A stretch of DNA of 64,000 nt from Zychaea mexicana (GCF_025766255.1 NW_026516713.1:124001-188000); one strand, 5' to 3'. Counted from the first letter of the stretch, positions 12,227 to 23,743 are shown. Numbers and translations: made by a program. Notes: generated from the sequence alone by a model not told the origin.

Positions 12227-13759
12227 TTAATTAAACATGCTGCCAATATTGTTTATCAGCTCATTATAAATAAAAGTACAAGCCAGACTGCAAATATCAC
12301 CGCAATGGTACTCAATTATTAAAAATATGTTGTATGGCATACGAAGATCATCTGTCCGAGATAATCCTGAACACCCCACGACTTCAATCTTTTTACTAGA
12401 TCCTTCAATGATACGAAAAGCATTGATGCCTGCATTGGTGAGACTATAGATCCGTGAAACACGCAATAGCACCGAGCTTTCGACTTGTTCAAAATGCTCA
12501 AGGACAGCACCAGTAACACCTTTCACGGCTGTCAGTTCCAGATTCAGTATTTTGGTTTCCTCAAGTCGTTGTGCCCACACAATCCATCCTGCCTCTGTGA
12601 GAAAGTCGTCGACACTATTACTGTACGGTGATGTGCGGGTTCAAGCTTAATCTCCTGACTAGTGGGTGCTGTGATGGTTCGCACAACTGCATTAGACCTT
12701 GGTTGTCGATGGGTATGTTCGTGAGACGCATTTTTTCAAGCTGTTGCAAACGTCGAAGCGGAGTAAGATCGCAAAGAGGATTCTCGCTGAACATGTGAAG
12801 GAAATTTCGCAAGGAAAGTATACGGAGCCGTTGCAGCGTACCGATGGTTGCGATAATGCTGTTCAGATACTGCGTTATTCCAGCGCGAATTCCAACTTCC
12901 AAGATCTCATTTTGTTGCTGCATGAGCAAAATCTGGGACCAATCTTCGCTTGACATACCAGTGATGTCCGTCAACCCCAAACTTGTCAGCTGTGTGAATT
13001 GGTTGCGTGCCAAGACATCCCAGCAATGAATATCAGAAAGACCACAGGCGACTATACGTAAATGTTCTAGTATCGGCTGCGATTTTACTACTATCGGCAT
13101 GATCCTCTCGTGTCCCTTGCCGTTGAATAGCAGTTCATAAGCCATACTGCCTTCCTCGCCATCATTCGATGCTTTCCTTTCAGTTACTTAATATAAGCAC
13201 TCGTGCTTCTTGATAGTGAAATCCATCTGTCTGCTATGACTGGTTCGCTGCATTCCCACATAATGTAGCGTAATAGAGGGCACAGCTCATAAGCTGTATA
13301 GATGTTGGTTGGAGATACGTTGTTGAAACGTGAGTAAGGCGATAATATCAAGTACTTGATGTGGGAGCAACGCTGCAATAAGGGACGGATCCGGTATTTA
13401 AAACTGAGAACACCGTCCAGTCTTAAGAAGATAATGTTGTGTATCGGTGGCCTTTTGTGTCTGCTTCTGCCATCAACTTGTTCAAGAGTAGCGTCTGATA
13501 AGTTAGTGCGGCCATCAAACATCACTGAAAGATGCGTTAATGACGGCAAGAAGTCCAGTAGCATTGGCAGCGAGATATCGCAAGTGTGAAATGAAATCGT
13601 CAGAGCAGTTAGCGTTATGCGGGAAATATCTGATGAATCCTGGCAGTAACGTGCTACTGTCGAAAATAGGTTGTAATTGTTTGCTATGCACATGGTTGCT
13701 GATGTCTTATTTTTTTTTATTGAAAACAAAGAAAAAGCTTTAGTATATCTTTTGCGCAT
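12227..13759 (-). pseudogene. decaying leucine-rich-repeat protein (F-box/LRR type)
   Basis: Three consecutive minus-strand frames read as one protein. The first (13759-13184) has LRR-like blocks such as LPSLTHLSV and LLQRCSHIKYLIL. The second (13145-12618) has PILEHLRIV, FTQLTSLGL and LQRLRILSLRNF. The third (about 12620-12227) has ILNLELTAVKGVT and LTNAGINAFRIIE. The first junction can be spliced in phase through a 41-bp GT-AG intron (13147-13187). The second junction has TAA TAG and a frame change within about 13 bases, so the frame is broken. No F-box is seen at the N-terminus. The F-box assignment rests only on the general look of fungal LRR proteins. It could be an LRR protein truncated at 12618 rather than a fully dead gene. 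Confidence 0.5.
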
Positions 13760-15238
13760 AAGCAGTAGTAAGTACTACCGAATACGCGATCCTCTTAACG
13801 CAAAAAAAAAGAGTATCGTTTTACATCACCAAGGAAGCGAATGCTGTATCTTCGCCAAGCAAGTCGTTCCAGTACTTTATACGTGGCTTGAGATTTGATG
13901 TATACTGATTCGACTTGTTGTCCCAAACATTGAAGCATCGCGTCGCTCCTTTTGTTTCATGCATCAGGCGAGATTCCCACCAGTGTCCACAGGGCTGTCT
14001 GGTAAGTGGGGATCGCGTATAACCAGCGGCGACATACTTTCACACATTCGACACAGCCCGCTGTCCGATAAACGAGAAGATGTACTGAATGATTCGGGAG
14101 GCAAAATCGAGATCAAATCAGTCATATTACGTGTATGTGAAAGGGGACGCGCGAAAAGAAATTTGGCACGAGGCTTTTAATCCAACAAAGCCTGTATAAC
14201 ATAATCCGGACTCGTGAAATAATATGTCCGACAAAGGAAAAGCAAGTCGAACCAGGTAAAAGGGGGACCCTGAAGATTGATCTATTGTAACCACCAGTAA
14301 CTTCATTAAATCTATGCTATCATAGCGATACGCAGATACACATTAGAACAGGCTCTTTCTAAAACCATCGACTTCTCGATACGAAGGAAAATGCTTCAAT
14401 CAATACTCGGGTTTATTGTTTGCGAGCCGCAAAAGTCATATATAAGTAACGAATCGCTTGGCCTGGAAAACACAGCATCCCTGTGTGTGTGGGTGCGTGC
14501 ATGTTTTGGTAGAGCAAATATATCATATCTTCAACAGGTCCCCCTGATATCTTTGGTGAGCGATCATCACTTTCATATAGGTAACGCATACCTTGAAAAT
14601 ATGTAACGAAGTAAAGTTAAATAAGAAAAGGAAGAGAGAAGTGAAGGTGTAAGGGGAGGGAAAGAGCTGTTACAAGAATCACGCTTTAAAAGCAGGCACA
14701 TCGGAAAGATCAGTGCAAGCTTTTCGATCCAGGTGAAACCCAAAATGATAAGAAAATTGTGTTGTGATAAGCTACGTGCAGGAAGAGTGAGAGAGACGAA
14801 CAGCTGAAAAAAAACATTCCAATTTTTACAGATCTGACAATTATACAGGTCTGGCGTATGCTCTGGCGTTGCCTCTTATAAAATAACCGACCATATCCTC
14901 GATAACAATTTTTTTCTTGACAATTGCTTTGGCAATTTAGGCGAACACAGAAAGTGAAAAAGAGTGCCAAAGCATTGTGATCGTGTTACTTTCGGCTACG
15001 ATACAGAGCCACTGTCACTGTTCCCCGCTTTGTTTAGCACGGAGCTGTGAATGGATGGAGGGGGAGTATTTAGTATTTTGTTCGCGAAAAAAGAAAAAGG
15101 AACCAGTCGTGCACATAAAAAAAAAGGCGAATAAAACGTTTATGCGGAAAGTGCGAAAAAGAAAAATATATTTTTATTTTGTTTATCATTTTCTTATTTG
15201 TGTGTAATAAATAATAAATAATAATAAAAAAGTTCGTT
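13760..15238. other. intergenic, no gene supported
   Basis: Both strands hold only short frames without domains. If the LRR gene once had an F-box exon it should lie in the first part of this stretch on the minus strand, but none was recognised. Confidence 0.45.
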
Positions 15239-15712
15239 TCAATTATCCCAACATATACCGTTGGCATCACATGCACCCGAAGGTTCACGATCGGCTGCCG
15301 GAGTATATGACCACATTCCCACTGGTATATATTGCAAATTTTCTTCAGGGCGCGGACCACTGAATCTGCCGATCATCAGAAGAATTATGACAATAGCCAG
15401 CACAAGCAATGACCCGATCATGGCACAGAGCAGTGCATCTGTACTACAGACCAAAGCTGTACCAAAACGAACTGAAGAAAAGAGAAAAAAGAAAGGCGAA
15501 ATTGCTCGCTTTATATAGACATTTTTCTCGTTCGGGACTTCAAATCCCCGTGAATTCTCATTGGCCCGGATAACGGGTTGCGTATCAACTTGTGGGCTGC
15601 CTACTATGGCATAACAAAAGATACAGCACCAAAGGAAATGAAAGGAGGAGTGGTACCTGATGGTCAAGTAGACAAGCGTGCTTCGGCGGTAGTGGTACGT
15701 GTCTCTCACCAT
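15239..15712 (-). CDS. possible small membrane protein
   Basis: The minus-strand frame is open from beyond 15712 to the TGA at 15239. The first ATG is at 15712 (MVRDTYHYRRSTLVY). Near the C-terminus it has a strong hydrophobic span (ALLCAMIGSLLVLAIVIILL) followed by GRFSGPRPEENLQYIPVGMW and a tail with two cysteines (GACDANGICWDN). A 60-bp in-phase intron with donor GTACCA and acceptor GGCAG (roughly 15590-15650) could be removed, joining LTI to SPQVDTQPVIR. The frame stays open either way. A signal-anchor protein with a short outside tail is the simplest reading. The start and intron are uncertain, and no family was recognised. Confidence 0.4.
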   Translation of the reverse strand: MVRDTYHYRRSTLVYLTIRYHSSFHFLWCCIFCYAIVGSPQVDTQPVIRANENSRGFEVPNEKNVYIKRAISPFFFLFSSVRFGTALVCSTDALLCAMIGSLLVLAIVIILLMIGRFSGPRPEENLQYIPVGMWSYTPAADREPSGACDANGICWDN

Positions 15713-15769
15713 GGGCTGCTGTACCTCCGATGCTGTCGCCGCTTGGTTGTGAGGGGGTCCGTGCACGGC

Positions 15770-18700
15770 ACCGTGTCAAGCGAAAACAAAGACACGAATG
15801 TGAATGAGCATGTAGATTCACGGAAGAAATGCTTTTCTGTGAGCAATCAAATGGCAATACAGGAGTGATTGACAAGGTAAACAACTTAACAGATTCTACG
15901 GCATCAGTTGTTCCTGATCCAGCATTAGTAAACATTAAGAACACGATCCTCCCAGCAGCCAGTTTCTATTCTTCACCCAACAAGGTAAACAGCATGAGTA
16001 TAGAGCGTAGTCCACAGACTATTCCATTTGATTAGTATCTTTTGATTGCATGTGCTGTGTGCGGGAATAGATACAACACACACTTGACTCCAACGCTGCA
16101 GTATATAAAAAAAGATCGTTATCTTTTACTGTGAAGCGTGCTTGTCTACTGTTGCTTTATTAATTTCGCCATCCGCCAACAGTTCTCTGAACTACGCCGT
16201 GTAACCTCCCTCCATCCATTCCGAATTCATACTCTATCCAAGTGTGCTGCCGCAGATAAGCTGGCCGCTCATGGTAAGTATACGCTGCCGCTAGTGAAAC
16301 TGACTCACCCTTCATTGATTTTCATTGCTGCTTATAAAGTTAATCGGTTCGTTTGTTTTTGTGCGGGTTCTACGTTTTTTTTAGCAGCTTTCAAGATCCA
16401 TTGGGACGATCAGAAGAATAACACCATAAACGATGACTTCCTACTGTACATCTTTTGACCCTTTTGCGCGTAACTCGTTGCTCCATTGATCACCTTGTTC
16501 ACCCGCCATTCCTTTGTGCACTTTGAGTACCAAGTAAATTGGCCAAATCGTTGCGTAACAATGCGCTTTCACTCTACGGAGTTTTCGTTTCAAGGGAAAG
16601 CTGTTGGAACGTTCGAGGTTTGACACACGCATCACTTGTCACTATCCAAAGAAGAAAGATCTGTGTTGCGCTCTTCCTGAGCTCCTCGTTCCTACCTTTG
16701 CTTCCTGCTGACTCACGTCAGTACAGTATACTGTAGTTGCGCTGGTCTATACATAAGATCGAATAGCGGTCTCTGCATTAATGTATCTTTTAATGGCGGC
16801 CATCTTCGCTTTTGCTGTTGCAGGTACACTTAGAAGGATAGTACGAGTACCATAGCAATAGGTATGATACTTAATTGCATTGTATTGTTACTTGTCCGTC
16901 TCATGGTTTGGCTCAAAATCAAAATCCTTGTAATAATTAGATAGACAAGACATAGCGCATAAGAAGTGTTTAGCTGAAACACTCTAGGTATTACTATGTG
17001 GGACAGTAAGGCGAACATACATCGATTGTTGTTACTACTGTTGTTCTTTTCCTAACCTTGGGTTTTCTCACTTATATGACTCTAGAAGTTGCTCCATGCT
17101 TCAGCGACCAAATGCTTATGAATCCAATGTCCTTCGCACATGCCAAGAGCAACACATCATAGGTTTTTTCATGGTTTTGTGTAGCTTCAACAGAACGTCA
17201 TTTTTAAAGATTAATAGTGATGATCAACCATGGATTCACCTTCTCCTCATAACAACGCAGGCGTTCTAGGTGGATATAAAACGCCACATCGACAATGCTT
17301 TCATTTGCTGTCGACATTGTTGGTAGCTTTATATCAAACCCTGTAACGACCTTTTTGCGTTGCCACCTGTACGGCTCGCTTGGGTTTATCAGTAGATATC
17401 TATGCATAGTGTTGAGGTTGATGTCAGCGAGGTCTTGGCGCCGTCTGCATAATAAGATGAACAGGCAAAGATAAACGAGTGTGCAAATAAGCTGGCATAA
17501 ACTTTAGAATAAGTACAAAAGAAATACGCACTCATTAACCACAGAAGCTTAAACAGGCGTGAATTTCTCGATTGCCTGTCGTTGCATCATTTGCTCAGCC
17601 AGAACTGCGGTAATGAACGTATCGAAATTGTCGAATGCCAATTTCACTGTTTGTCAAAGGTCAGGTTCATTTGCTGGGAGATTAGCAGCGGGGTTGCTTA
17701 TTTGACCAAACGATTGTGCATCAACCTTCTATACCATATAGTCGGTCATTTCATCAAAGTTAATAAACTGTTCAAAGCGTGATATACTTGAAGTATTATT
17801 ACATGCGTTATCCACATAGTCACTTGCGAGGCAAAGGTACCATTCCTGATCCTGGTCCGCATATCCTACTCTTGACCATATTAATGTACTAGGCCCGCCG
17901 TCTGACAACGCACAGACAGCCATATGTTCTCTAGTAATGCCGACAGTCGTTGAAAATACTACAACGTGCAACAAGAATTTGGTCAACGTCAAGCTCGCTT
18001 ACAAAGAGGTCTAGTTTCGCTAAGACTGTTCACCGATCGGATCAGACATGGGAGTGATCCACATCCGAGTCGCATTTAGCGAACTGGAGAGCATCAGTTG
18101 GAAGCCGATCAGATACAGATATACTTCATAACAAAGGCTAAGTAGTTCATTTTACTCTAGTAAGAGAACAGTTTGGAGTTCAAATGAAGCTTTGAAAAAG
18201 TTATTCTAGTATTGTATAAGTATGTTCGAGAAGCATCGCCAGGACAACCTGACTGCATGTGCTTCTGTTAATGCGATATGTAGCGTGGTGTTTATCGGAT
18301 TTCCTTTTACTCTTCCCCCCTACAGTAAGTCCAGCACAGCCCATACGAGCATCTCTCTTTTTCGTTATACTCCTGCTTATTGAGTATGCTAGAATCAAAA
18401 GAGAGAAAAGCATGAGAAATCCGAAGCATATTGTCTGCGCGACGATTATCTAATCAAAAACGAGCTAAAAGGAGTCACTGTGCCTCATCCTGCTTTAACT
18501 GATTTTACTTTTTCCCTCACACGTATGATGTCCTTCAATTTTCTGAATCTCATAAATTGACTGTTGTATGCTCTAGATTGAGCTTATAAAAAGGATCCAC
18601 AGATACTTTTAGGAGTCAAGAGCTGCCCGCAAGCATAGGGAACGGGAACGCTGACATACAGACCAAAACACTACCATCGTTTCCATTATGGTGCCGTTAG

Positions 18701-20102
18701 CATATGTCAGTCTTTCCAGGCTCGGAATTCGCTTGTTGAATGGGTGCAAAGTCGGCACGGATCGGATACTCGGATAGTAGATAAAATGAAGAAACCAATA
18801 CATTTGTATAACAACACAATGACGGCAACCGACGACCCTGGTTCATCACAGATGACATTTGCTTGAGACAATCTTTCGGCGATTGGTCTTCAATACTTCG
18901 CACTGAGCTCGGAATACTTAAATAATACGCCGCAGAACAAGAGAATATCTTGTCGCTGTCGACAATATTGACGATCTTTTAAACAACTTACAGGCACTAC
19001 CGGTTTGAATTTAAGTAAGGCATACGCAGTGGCAAGCGTATACCGGCCACAGATTCCCGCAGCTAAATTCAGCCAACTTCGCATCAAGCGAGGTTTCTCT
19101 TGAGTAATGCATCCGCAATCAATGATGGGTGGAAACCAGAAAAAGCAATTAAAACATTACTCAAATTTAAGAGAAAGCCTCAAGTGTAGCGCACCAAATT
19201 CCATCTGAAGGTCGTACATGTCCTATCACAAATTTTGAAGCAAAACAACGTCTAATGAAACTTACAAACTTCTCATTCTTTGCTCTCGAACCTTCGTATC
19301 AGGTCGATTATGGGACAACCAGCCATCCATACAGTCTCACATTGAAAAGGCATGTTTTCCAGATTCTTGATCAAGCTCATAATATTTGCAAGAGGCTGCA
19401 GAGGTGCAGCAGAAAATAAACAAAGGGCGCGTGTTGAATAGCCAGGAGGACGCTGGAATGACTAGTTTGCGTACACTTTTGGATTGCACCGAATGCGTAA
19501 AAAGGGAAAGGTGCACGGGGCGCCATGGATCGTAAGATGTCATCGGTATTCTTTCGCGCAATCAGAGACAATGTAGACAAACAGCATTGTGTCTCGCATC
19601 GACGGATATATGACATCGATTACACAGTTATTGGATTTATTATTGTTGCCTTTTGAAGATAAAAGTAGAAACGGGTAAGTTTCCAGGGTCACTGATGTAT
19701 GGCATATGAGGCGAAAAGCAACATCTGTAGCGGACTGGACGCCGGTGGAGCTGTGGTGACGGTGGCAATAGCGGAGTGGCACAAGGTAAAAAAGAGGGAT
19801 ACAGAAAGCGACAAATAAATCAGCGATAGATAGGATGGGTTCAATGCGACAGTGTGCTGGTGGATTTTTAGCTTAAATGATTTGTCGTACCATGCAGTAG
19901 CCACTATTGATCATGATGACTATCTACTTGAGTTGTTTTAAATGCCAAGTACGAGATTTTCCCATGGTACCGCTACAGAGCCACTAAGGAGAAAAGCATT
20001 CTGTTAGATCGAGGTTGCATTCGAGGAAAGAAAACTTGCTAGTGTTTCTTTATCCGTTGTTCATTTGCATAATGATGAGGGTCTTCCGCATTAAAAATAG
20101 GC
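15770..20102. other. gene-poor stretch with possible coding relics
   Basis: No intact gene is supported. At 17204-17990 the minus strand has separate frames that read like broken coding sequence: GITREHMAVCALSDGGPST, then NFDTFITAVLAEQMMQRQ, then RWQRKKVVTGFDIKLPTM, with stops between them. At 16099-16460 (+) a TATA-like box is followed by a GTAAGT...TTTTAG intron and a short exon (IHWDDQKNNTINDDFLLYIF), but no ATG opens that frame. Both are recorded as unresolved. Confidence 0.35.
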
Positions 20103-20564
20103 ATGCTATACAGCATGTATTACTTGCTAATGGCCTGCAATAGCATTACACAAACAGAACCCATCATGTTTAATTATAGCTGTTTTAGGTATTCAGATCA
20201 AAATGATAGCGGCCTACAAAGAAGGCTATGGGTACGGATCTGCAAAGATCGGTTCACCGGAATGTTAAAGGGATCAAAACAGAAAATTGCTACTGTCGTT
20301 ACACCTGTTCTTCCGAATTCATTGGAGCAACAAAAAATGTCACTCTTCTTGGTAAAATACAGTGCTCTTAATACACGAGTAGCATCGATCCACACAATGT
20401 GCAGTCTTTCTTTTAAAAGTGAACGAATTTTGTATAGAAAAGTCTTACCCTTCAAAAGCGAACAGACCTGTCCTTTCTATCAGGTCGACAACTGTGAGAA
20501 GTGCGAAAGGCTCTACTCCGCTCTGAATGTGTACGACAATAAACATTACAGCATGAAAGCATAG
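20103..20564 (+). CDS. uninterrupted 153-codon frame, unknown
   Basis: An ATG at 20103 opens 153 codons without interruption in an otherwise stop-rich region. The product is basic, with five cysteines in the second half (MCSL, TCPF, NCEKCERL). There is no clear signal peptide, membrane span or recognised domain. No TATA box was seen at a useful distance. It may be a lineage-specific gene or a chance frame. Confidence 0.25.
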   Translation: MLYSMYYLLMACNSITQTEPIMFNYSCFRYSDQNDSGLQRRLWVRICKDRFTGMLKGSKQKIATVVTPVLPNSLEQQKMSLFLVKYSALNTRVASIHTMCSLSFKSERILYRKVLPFKSEQTCPFYQVDNCEKCERLYSALNVYDNKHYSMKA

Positions 20565-20991
20565 TGCAGCTATATTTGTCTTCTAAACGTATATATTAAA
20601 TTTTTCATCTGATACCATAATGACAATAGTATAACTCAGAGTTGCTAATGCTACATATTGCTATGTATCCCCAAAAAAGAAGAAGGTGAGCAGTGTACGT
20701 GTAATTTGCCCTTGACCACAACAAAGGAGTGGCAAGAAGAATGGGACATGTACCGATCATGCATAGTTTATCCTTCGCCCCTTATTGTGATCGCTCTTTG
20801 ACTGCCGCTCAAAGAAAAATGCACGATATTAATTAAAACATCAATTTCTGATGAACACTGAAGGTTCGATGTGGATTGCTTTATGGTAACAAGGGCAATA
20901 CCTTATAATGTTTTTGAATTGCTATTATACTTATCTTACTCGACAGGAAGAGTAAGCGCAACAGCATGCATTTAATGATGCCTGTCAAAAG

Positions 20992-20998
20992 ATATAAA
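20992..20998 (+). promoter_or_regulatory. TATA box of the 21083 secreted-protein gene
   Basis: GATATAAAAAGGG lies 85 bp upstream of the ATG and is followed by a T tract and a CATCATCT-rich leader. Confidence 0.6.
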
Positions 20999-21082
20999 AA
21001 GGGCTTCTCAAATCATTTTTTTTGAGACATTATCATCATCTAGCATATCATCTTAGCTACATTTAATCATCCAAAGCCCAAC

Positions 21083-21491
21083 ATGAAGTTCATTACAATC
21101 GCTACTGCCCTTTTCGCCATGTTTGCCGTTTCTGCATTTGCTCGTCCCAATGACCACGATGACGATTACGATGAGCATCACGGTGGAGACCACGGCGGTT
21201 ATCATCACGGTTATGACCACGGTTATGGCCGTGGCCACAGCCGCAACGGTGGTGACGACGACCTCAAAATCCATGGCTGTGAAGGTCAAGGCGATCTCAC
21301 TGGTCTCGTACGTATACATAACACTTATATTTATGATAAAAACTAGATGGGATAATGTACATAAGCCACGTACTAATTTACTACATACTTTGTTTTCTCT
21401 TAAATTACAGCTCCCCGGAGTCTTGCAGGCTGGTATCCTTTCCAACAACAAGAAGTACTGCATCCAAACAATCGAAGACACCGACCATTAG
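21083..21491 (+). CDS. secreted His/Asp/Gly-rich protein, 101 aa
   Basis: Two exons, 21083-21307 and 21411-21491, join in phase (donor GTACGT, acceptor TTACAG). Residues 1-20 are a textbook signal peptide (MKFITIATALFAMFAVSAFA) with cleavage after AFA. The mature N-terminus is extremely rich in His, Asp, Gly and Tyr (for example DEHHGGDHGGYHHGYDHGY), which looks suited to binding divalent metals. The C-terminal third is compact, with IHGCEGQGDLTGLLPGVLQ and KKYCIQTIED, and holds the only two cysteines, probably one disulfide. The promoter has a clear TATA box. A cell-surface or extracellular metal-binding role is inference; no family was recognised. Confidence 0.8.
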
Positions 21492-21649
21492 ATATAGCTG
21501 CATTCTGTCTAGCCATTGTCGTTGTTGGTTTTCATCATTCTCATATCATCTCATCTTTATTACTGCTCCTCTACGTAGTACATTTTTCACCATTTGTAAT
21601 CCCTTTTGTGGAAATGTTTTTGTTAGAAAGCAAATAAATCAGCGATAAT

Positions 21650-22134
21650 TCTCTCATAATATGTTGTCAGCGACGACTGGGTCTTCGTCTTGTAATACTA
21701 TTAGCAACACCATTCTCACATCAAGCGTACATTAATTGAACTCTACAGTATTTATACAGACAGTAGCTCAGCGTAATACAAGTTGATAGAAGACTGCTGC
21801 GTAGTAGTTAGTCAACTCTCTTTTTCATGCATACAGCAATGAGTATTGCTCTGATGGTGAGCTTCTCTTTCCTACATATAAAGCATACAAGGAAGTGTTA
21901 GTAAATCTTTAACGCCCTTCAATAGTCTGCGCAACAAGACGGGCTTTGCGAACATGGTACCATACATACGCTATCTTTCAAATTTATATACACTTATTTT
22001 AATTTGAAAAAACAAAAGAGTTATTTATTATCAAAAATAAATTTTTGTCTTGATTGAAGAGTGAAGTTGTGTATATATGTACGGAAAAAGACTGATAGTA
22101 GCATCAAACAACAGTATATAATTGAGGTACTACT
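21650..22134. other. intergenic
   Basis: AT-rich spacer between the His-rich secreted gene and the secreted peptide at 22135. It probably contains the 3' ends of both convergent transcripts. Confidence 0.5.
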
Positions 22135-22377
22135 CTAGCGGCGGCGGAGTGGACATCTGCAAGCACCGGGGCCAGACGCTGTGTAATAGTTGGAGCAACC
22201 ATATTTTCTACGCTGTTCATCGCAAAAGCTAGGAGGATCTTCACGTTTGATGGAAGTTAAAGGTTGGGCGTCGACAACCATCGAAGAAGACGACGAGAAG
22301 GAAGAGAAAATCCCAAGGATAACCATCATCAAGAAAGGGCTGGCAGCAAGAAAAGTGGCAAAGGAACGGTGATACAT
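22135..22377 (-). CDS. secreted cysteine-rich peptide, paralog 3 (80 aa)
   Basis: The preferred start is the ATG at 22377 (MYHRSFATFLAASPFLMMVILG), which opens a signal peptide cleaved after VDA near residue 36. The mature part begins QPLTSIKRED, where KR is a possible Kex2 site. It then has four cysteines spaced C-x8-C-x11-C-R-C (SFC, YGC, GACRC) and ends PLRRR. An in-frame ATG at 22488 lies only about 20 bp from the TATA box at 22505-22513, so it is probably upstream of the transcription start. The spacing and the AQP-ITK/LTS and CRC blocks tie it to the paralogs at 10123 and 23337. Confidence 0.72.
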   Translation of the reverse strand: MYHRSFATFLAASPFLMMVILGIFSSFSSSSSMVVDAQPLTSIKREDPPSFCDEQRRKYGCSNYYTASGPGACRCPLRRR

Positions 22378-22504
22378 ATCGTCTCGTTGTCTTGGCGCCG
22401 GTTTTTGATACAATAGTTGGGGTACGTTGTTTACTTCTGAAAGGAAAAGAGAAAGCACACTGAGAGCAAAGATGCAATAATGAATCATTCATTTACCAAC
22501 AAGA

Positions 22505-22513
22505 CTTTATATA
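22505..22513 (-). promoter_or_regulatory. TATA box of secreted peptide paralog 3
   Basis: The minus strand reads AATATATAAAGTC. The box is 130 bp from the ATG at 22377 but only about 20 bp from the ATG at 22488, which decides in favour of the downstream start. Confidence 0.5.
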
Positions 22514-22519
22514 TTCTAG

Positions 22520-23336
22520 ATCAGGTCGTCGTTGTCATGAAACGGCTGCGCAGCGTGTAATCGCTTTTGCTCTTATTGATTAAGTTAAAAAACTTGGGCA
22601 ACGAAAGACTGCTGCTACAAGCTGCTGTCAGCATCGTTGTTTAGAAAACAATATGAATTGATGCTTTAAACAAAGTAACCCGATCTTATTGGTTCGCCTG
22701 TACGATCTCCTTAACTATTATTTGAACATTGGCCTATTGTGGACAGAAAATTGAAGGAGAACCGCAAACAATTCCCATAATATTAATCGTCGAATGTACT
22801 GATTTGTTAATGAATTCTCGCTGATGCCTCCAAAAATTTATTGTTTGACATGAAGAAAACACGCGTATGCATGTATCGAGTTCTCAGATCAGACAACAAA
22901 TGAATGATACTATGACTCATGATTTGATGTACGTCAAGCCATGCATGGAGTTGATCTAGCATGCATATACAAAGAGCTCTCTAGTCATTATCCGTAAAAG
23001 TACAAGCTCAACAAACACGAGTATTATCCATCACTACCCTTTCTAGTACGTGACCTATAAACGGGCATCATCTCCACTTGAAGTAAGCATGTTTGACAAG
23101 GACCGCTGATGAGAATAGAAGGAGGATATTTTGGAAACAATCGCTTTCTTTGTAAAGTTTTTGACCGTAAAATATCGATTATTATAACAATGAGGGCTTT
23201 AAATAAGCAGCGCAGCTTATATTTATAAAAATTTCTTTGAAATGTAGTTAACACGAGAGTACAATTAATTGATGTCACACTTTGTGAATGGATGGATGCA
23301 TGAATGTGGGTAGGGAGGTTGCTATATCAGAAGAAG
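22520..23336. other. intergenic
   Basis: Spacer of about 800 bp between two paralogous secreted-peptide genes of the same strand. No frame or RNA gene is supported. Confidence 0.5.
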
Positions 23337-23642
23337 CTAATAATAATAATATATAGAACAACGACACGCAGCAACCTGTTCACCGTGCTCGTCATTTTTC
23401 ATTACATCGGTACAGCCTAAAACCTTTTGCGGATCGTTGCAGCTTCCATGAAAATCAAAGGGCTTTAGTACACGAAAGTCGTCTCTTTGTTGTATGGTCT
23501 TCTTTGTGATGGGTTGGGCTTGGGCAACTATTGTTGTCGAAATGAAAGCGCCATCAATGATGATCATTACAAAAAGAATAGCACGCAGAACGGAGCGATA
23601 CGTTGGTCTGTTTTCGGTGGTGAGAAATAATGGAGCGATCAT
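23337..23642 (-). CDS. secreted cysteine-rich peptide, paralog 2 (101 aa)
   Basis: Intronless from the ATG at 23642 (MIAPLFLTTENRPTYRS) to TAG at 23337. The hydrophobic core VLRAILFVMIIIDG is followed by a likely cleavage after AQA near residue 42. The mature part is QPITKKTIQQRDDF, then C-x8-C-x15-C-R-C (GSC, LGC, AACRC), then SIYYYY. The n-region is about 15 residues longer than in the two paralogs. At the position where they start (M-x-R-S or M-x-x-R-S) this copy has ACG, and it uses an upstream ATG instead. A TATA box lies about 95 bp upstream. Paralogs 1 and 2 are also similar at DNA level across the start region. Confidence 0.78.
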   Translation of the reverse strand: MIAPLFLTTENRPTYRSVLRAILFVMIIIDGAFISTTIVAQAQPITKKTIQQRDDFRVLKPFDFHGSCNDPQKVLGCTDVMKNDEHGEQVAACRCSIYYYY

Positions 23643-23735
23643 AGTACGTAATGTCGGTCGTCAAGTAATAACCGTATAATGTGTGAAGAAAAAGTTAAGT
23701 GCGAGATTGATGATATCGCGCAGACAGGCTTGGGC

Positions 23736-23743
23736 TTATATAT
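23736..23743 (-). promoter_or_regulatory. TATA box of secreted peptide paralog 2
   Basis: The minus strand reads GATATATATAAGCCC, 95-100 bp upstream of the ATG at 23642. Confidence 0.55.

Noticed and set aside
15585..15944. 119-codon minus-strand frame overlapping the membrane protein
   Set aside because: It overlaps the better-supported frame and has no hydrophobic or domain pattern.
22378..22488. N-terminal extension of secreted peptide paralog 3 from ATG 22488
   Set aside because: The ATG is only about 20 bp from the TATA box, and the first residues resemble a second signal peptide. The 22377 start matches paralog 1.
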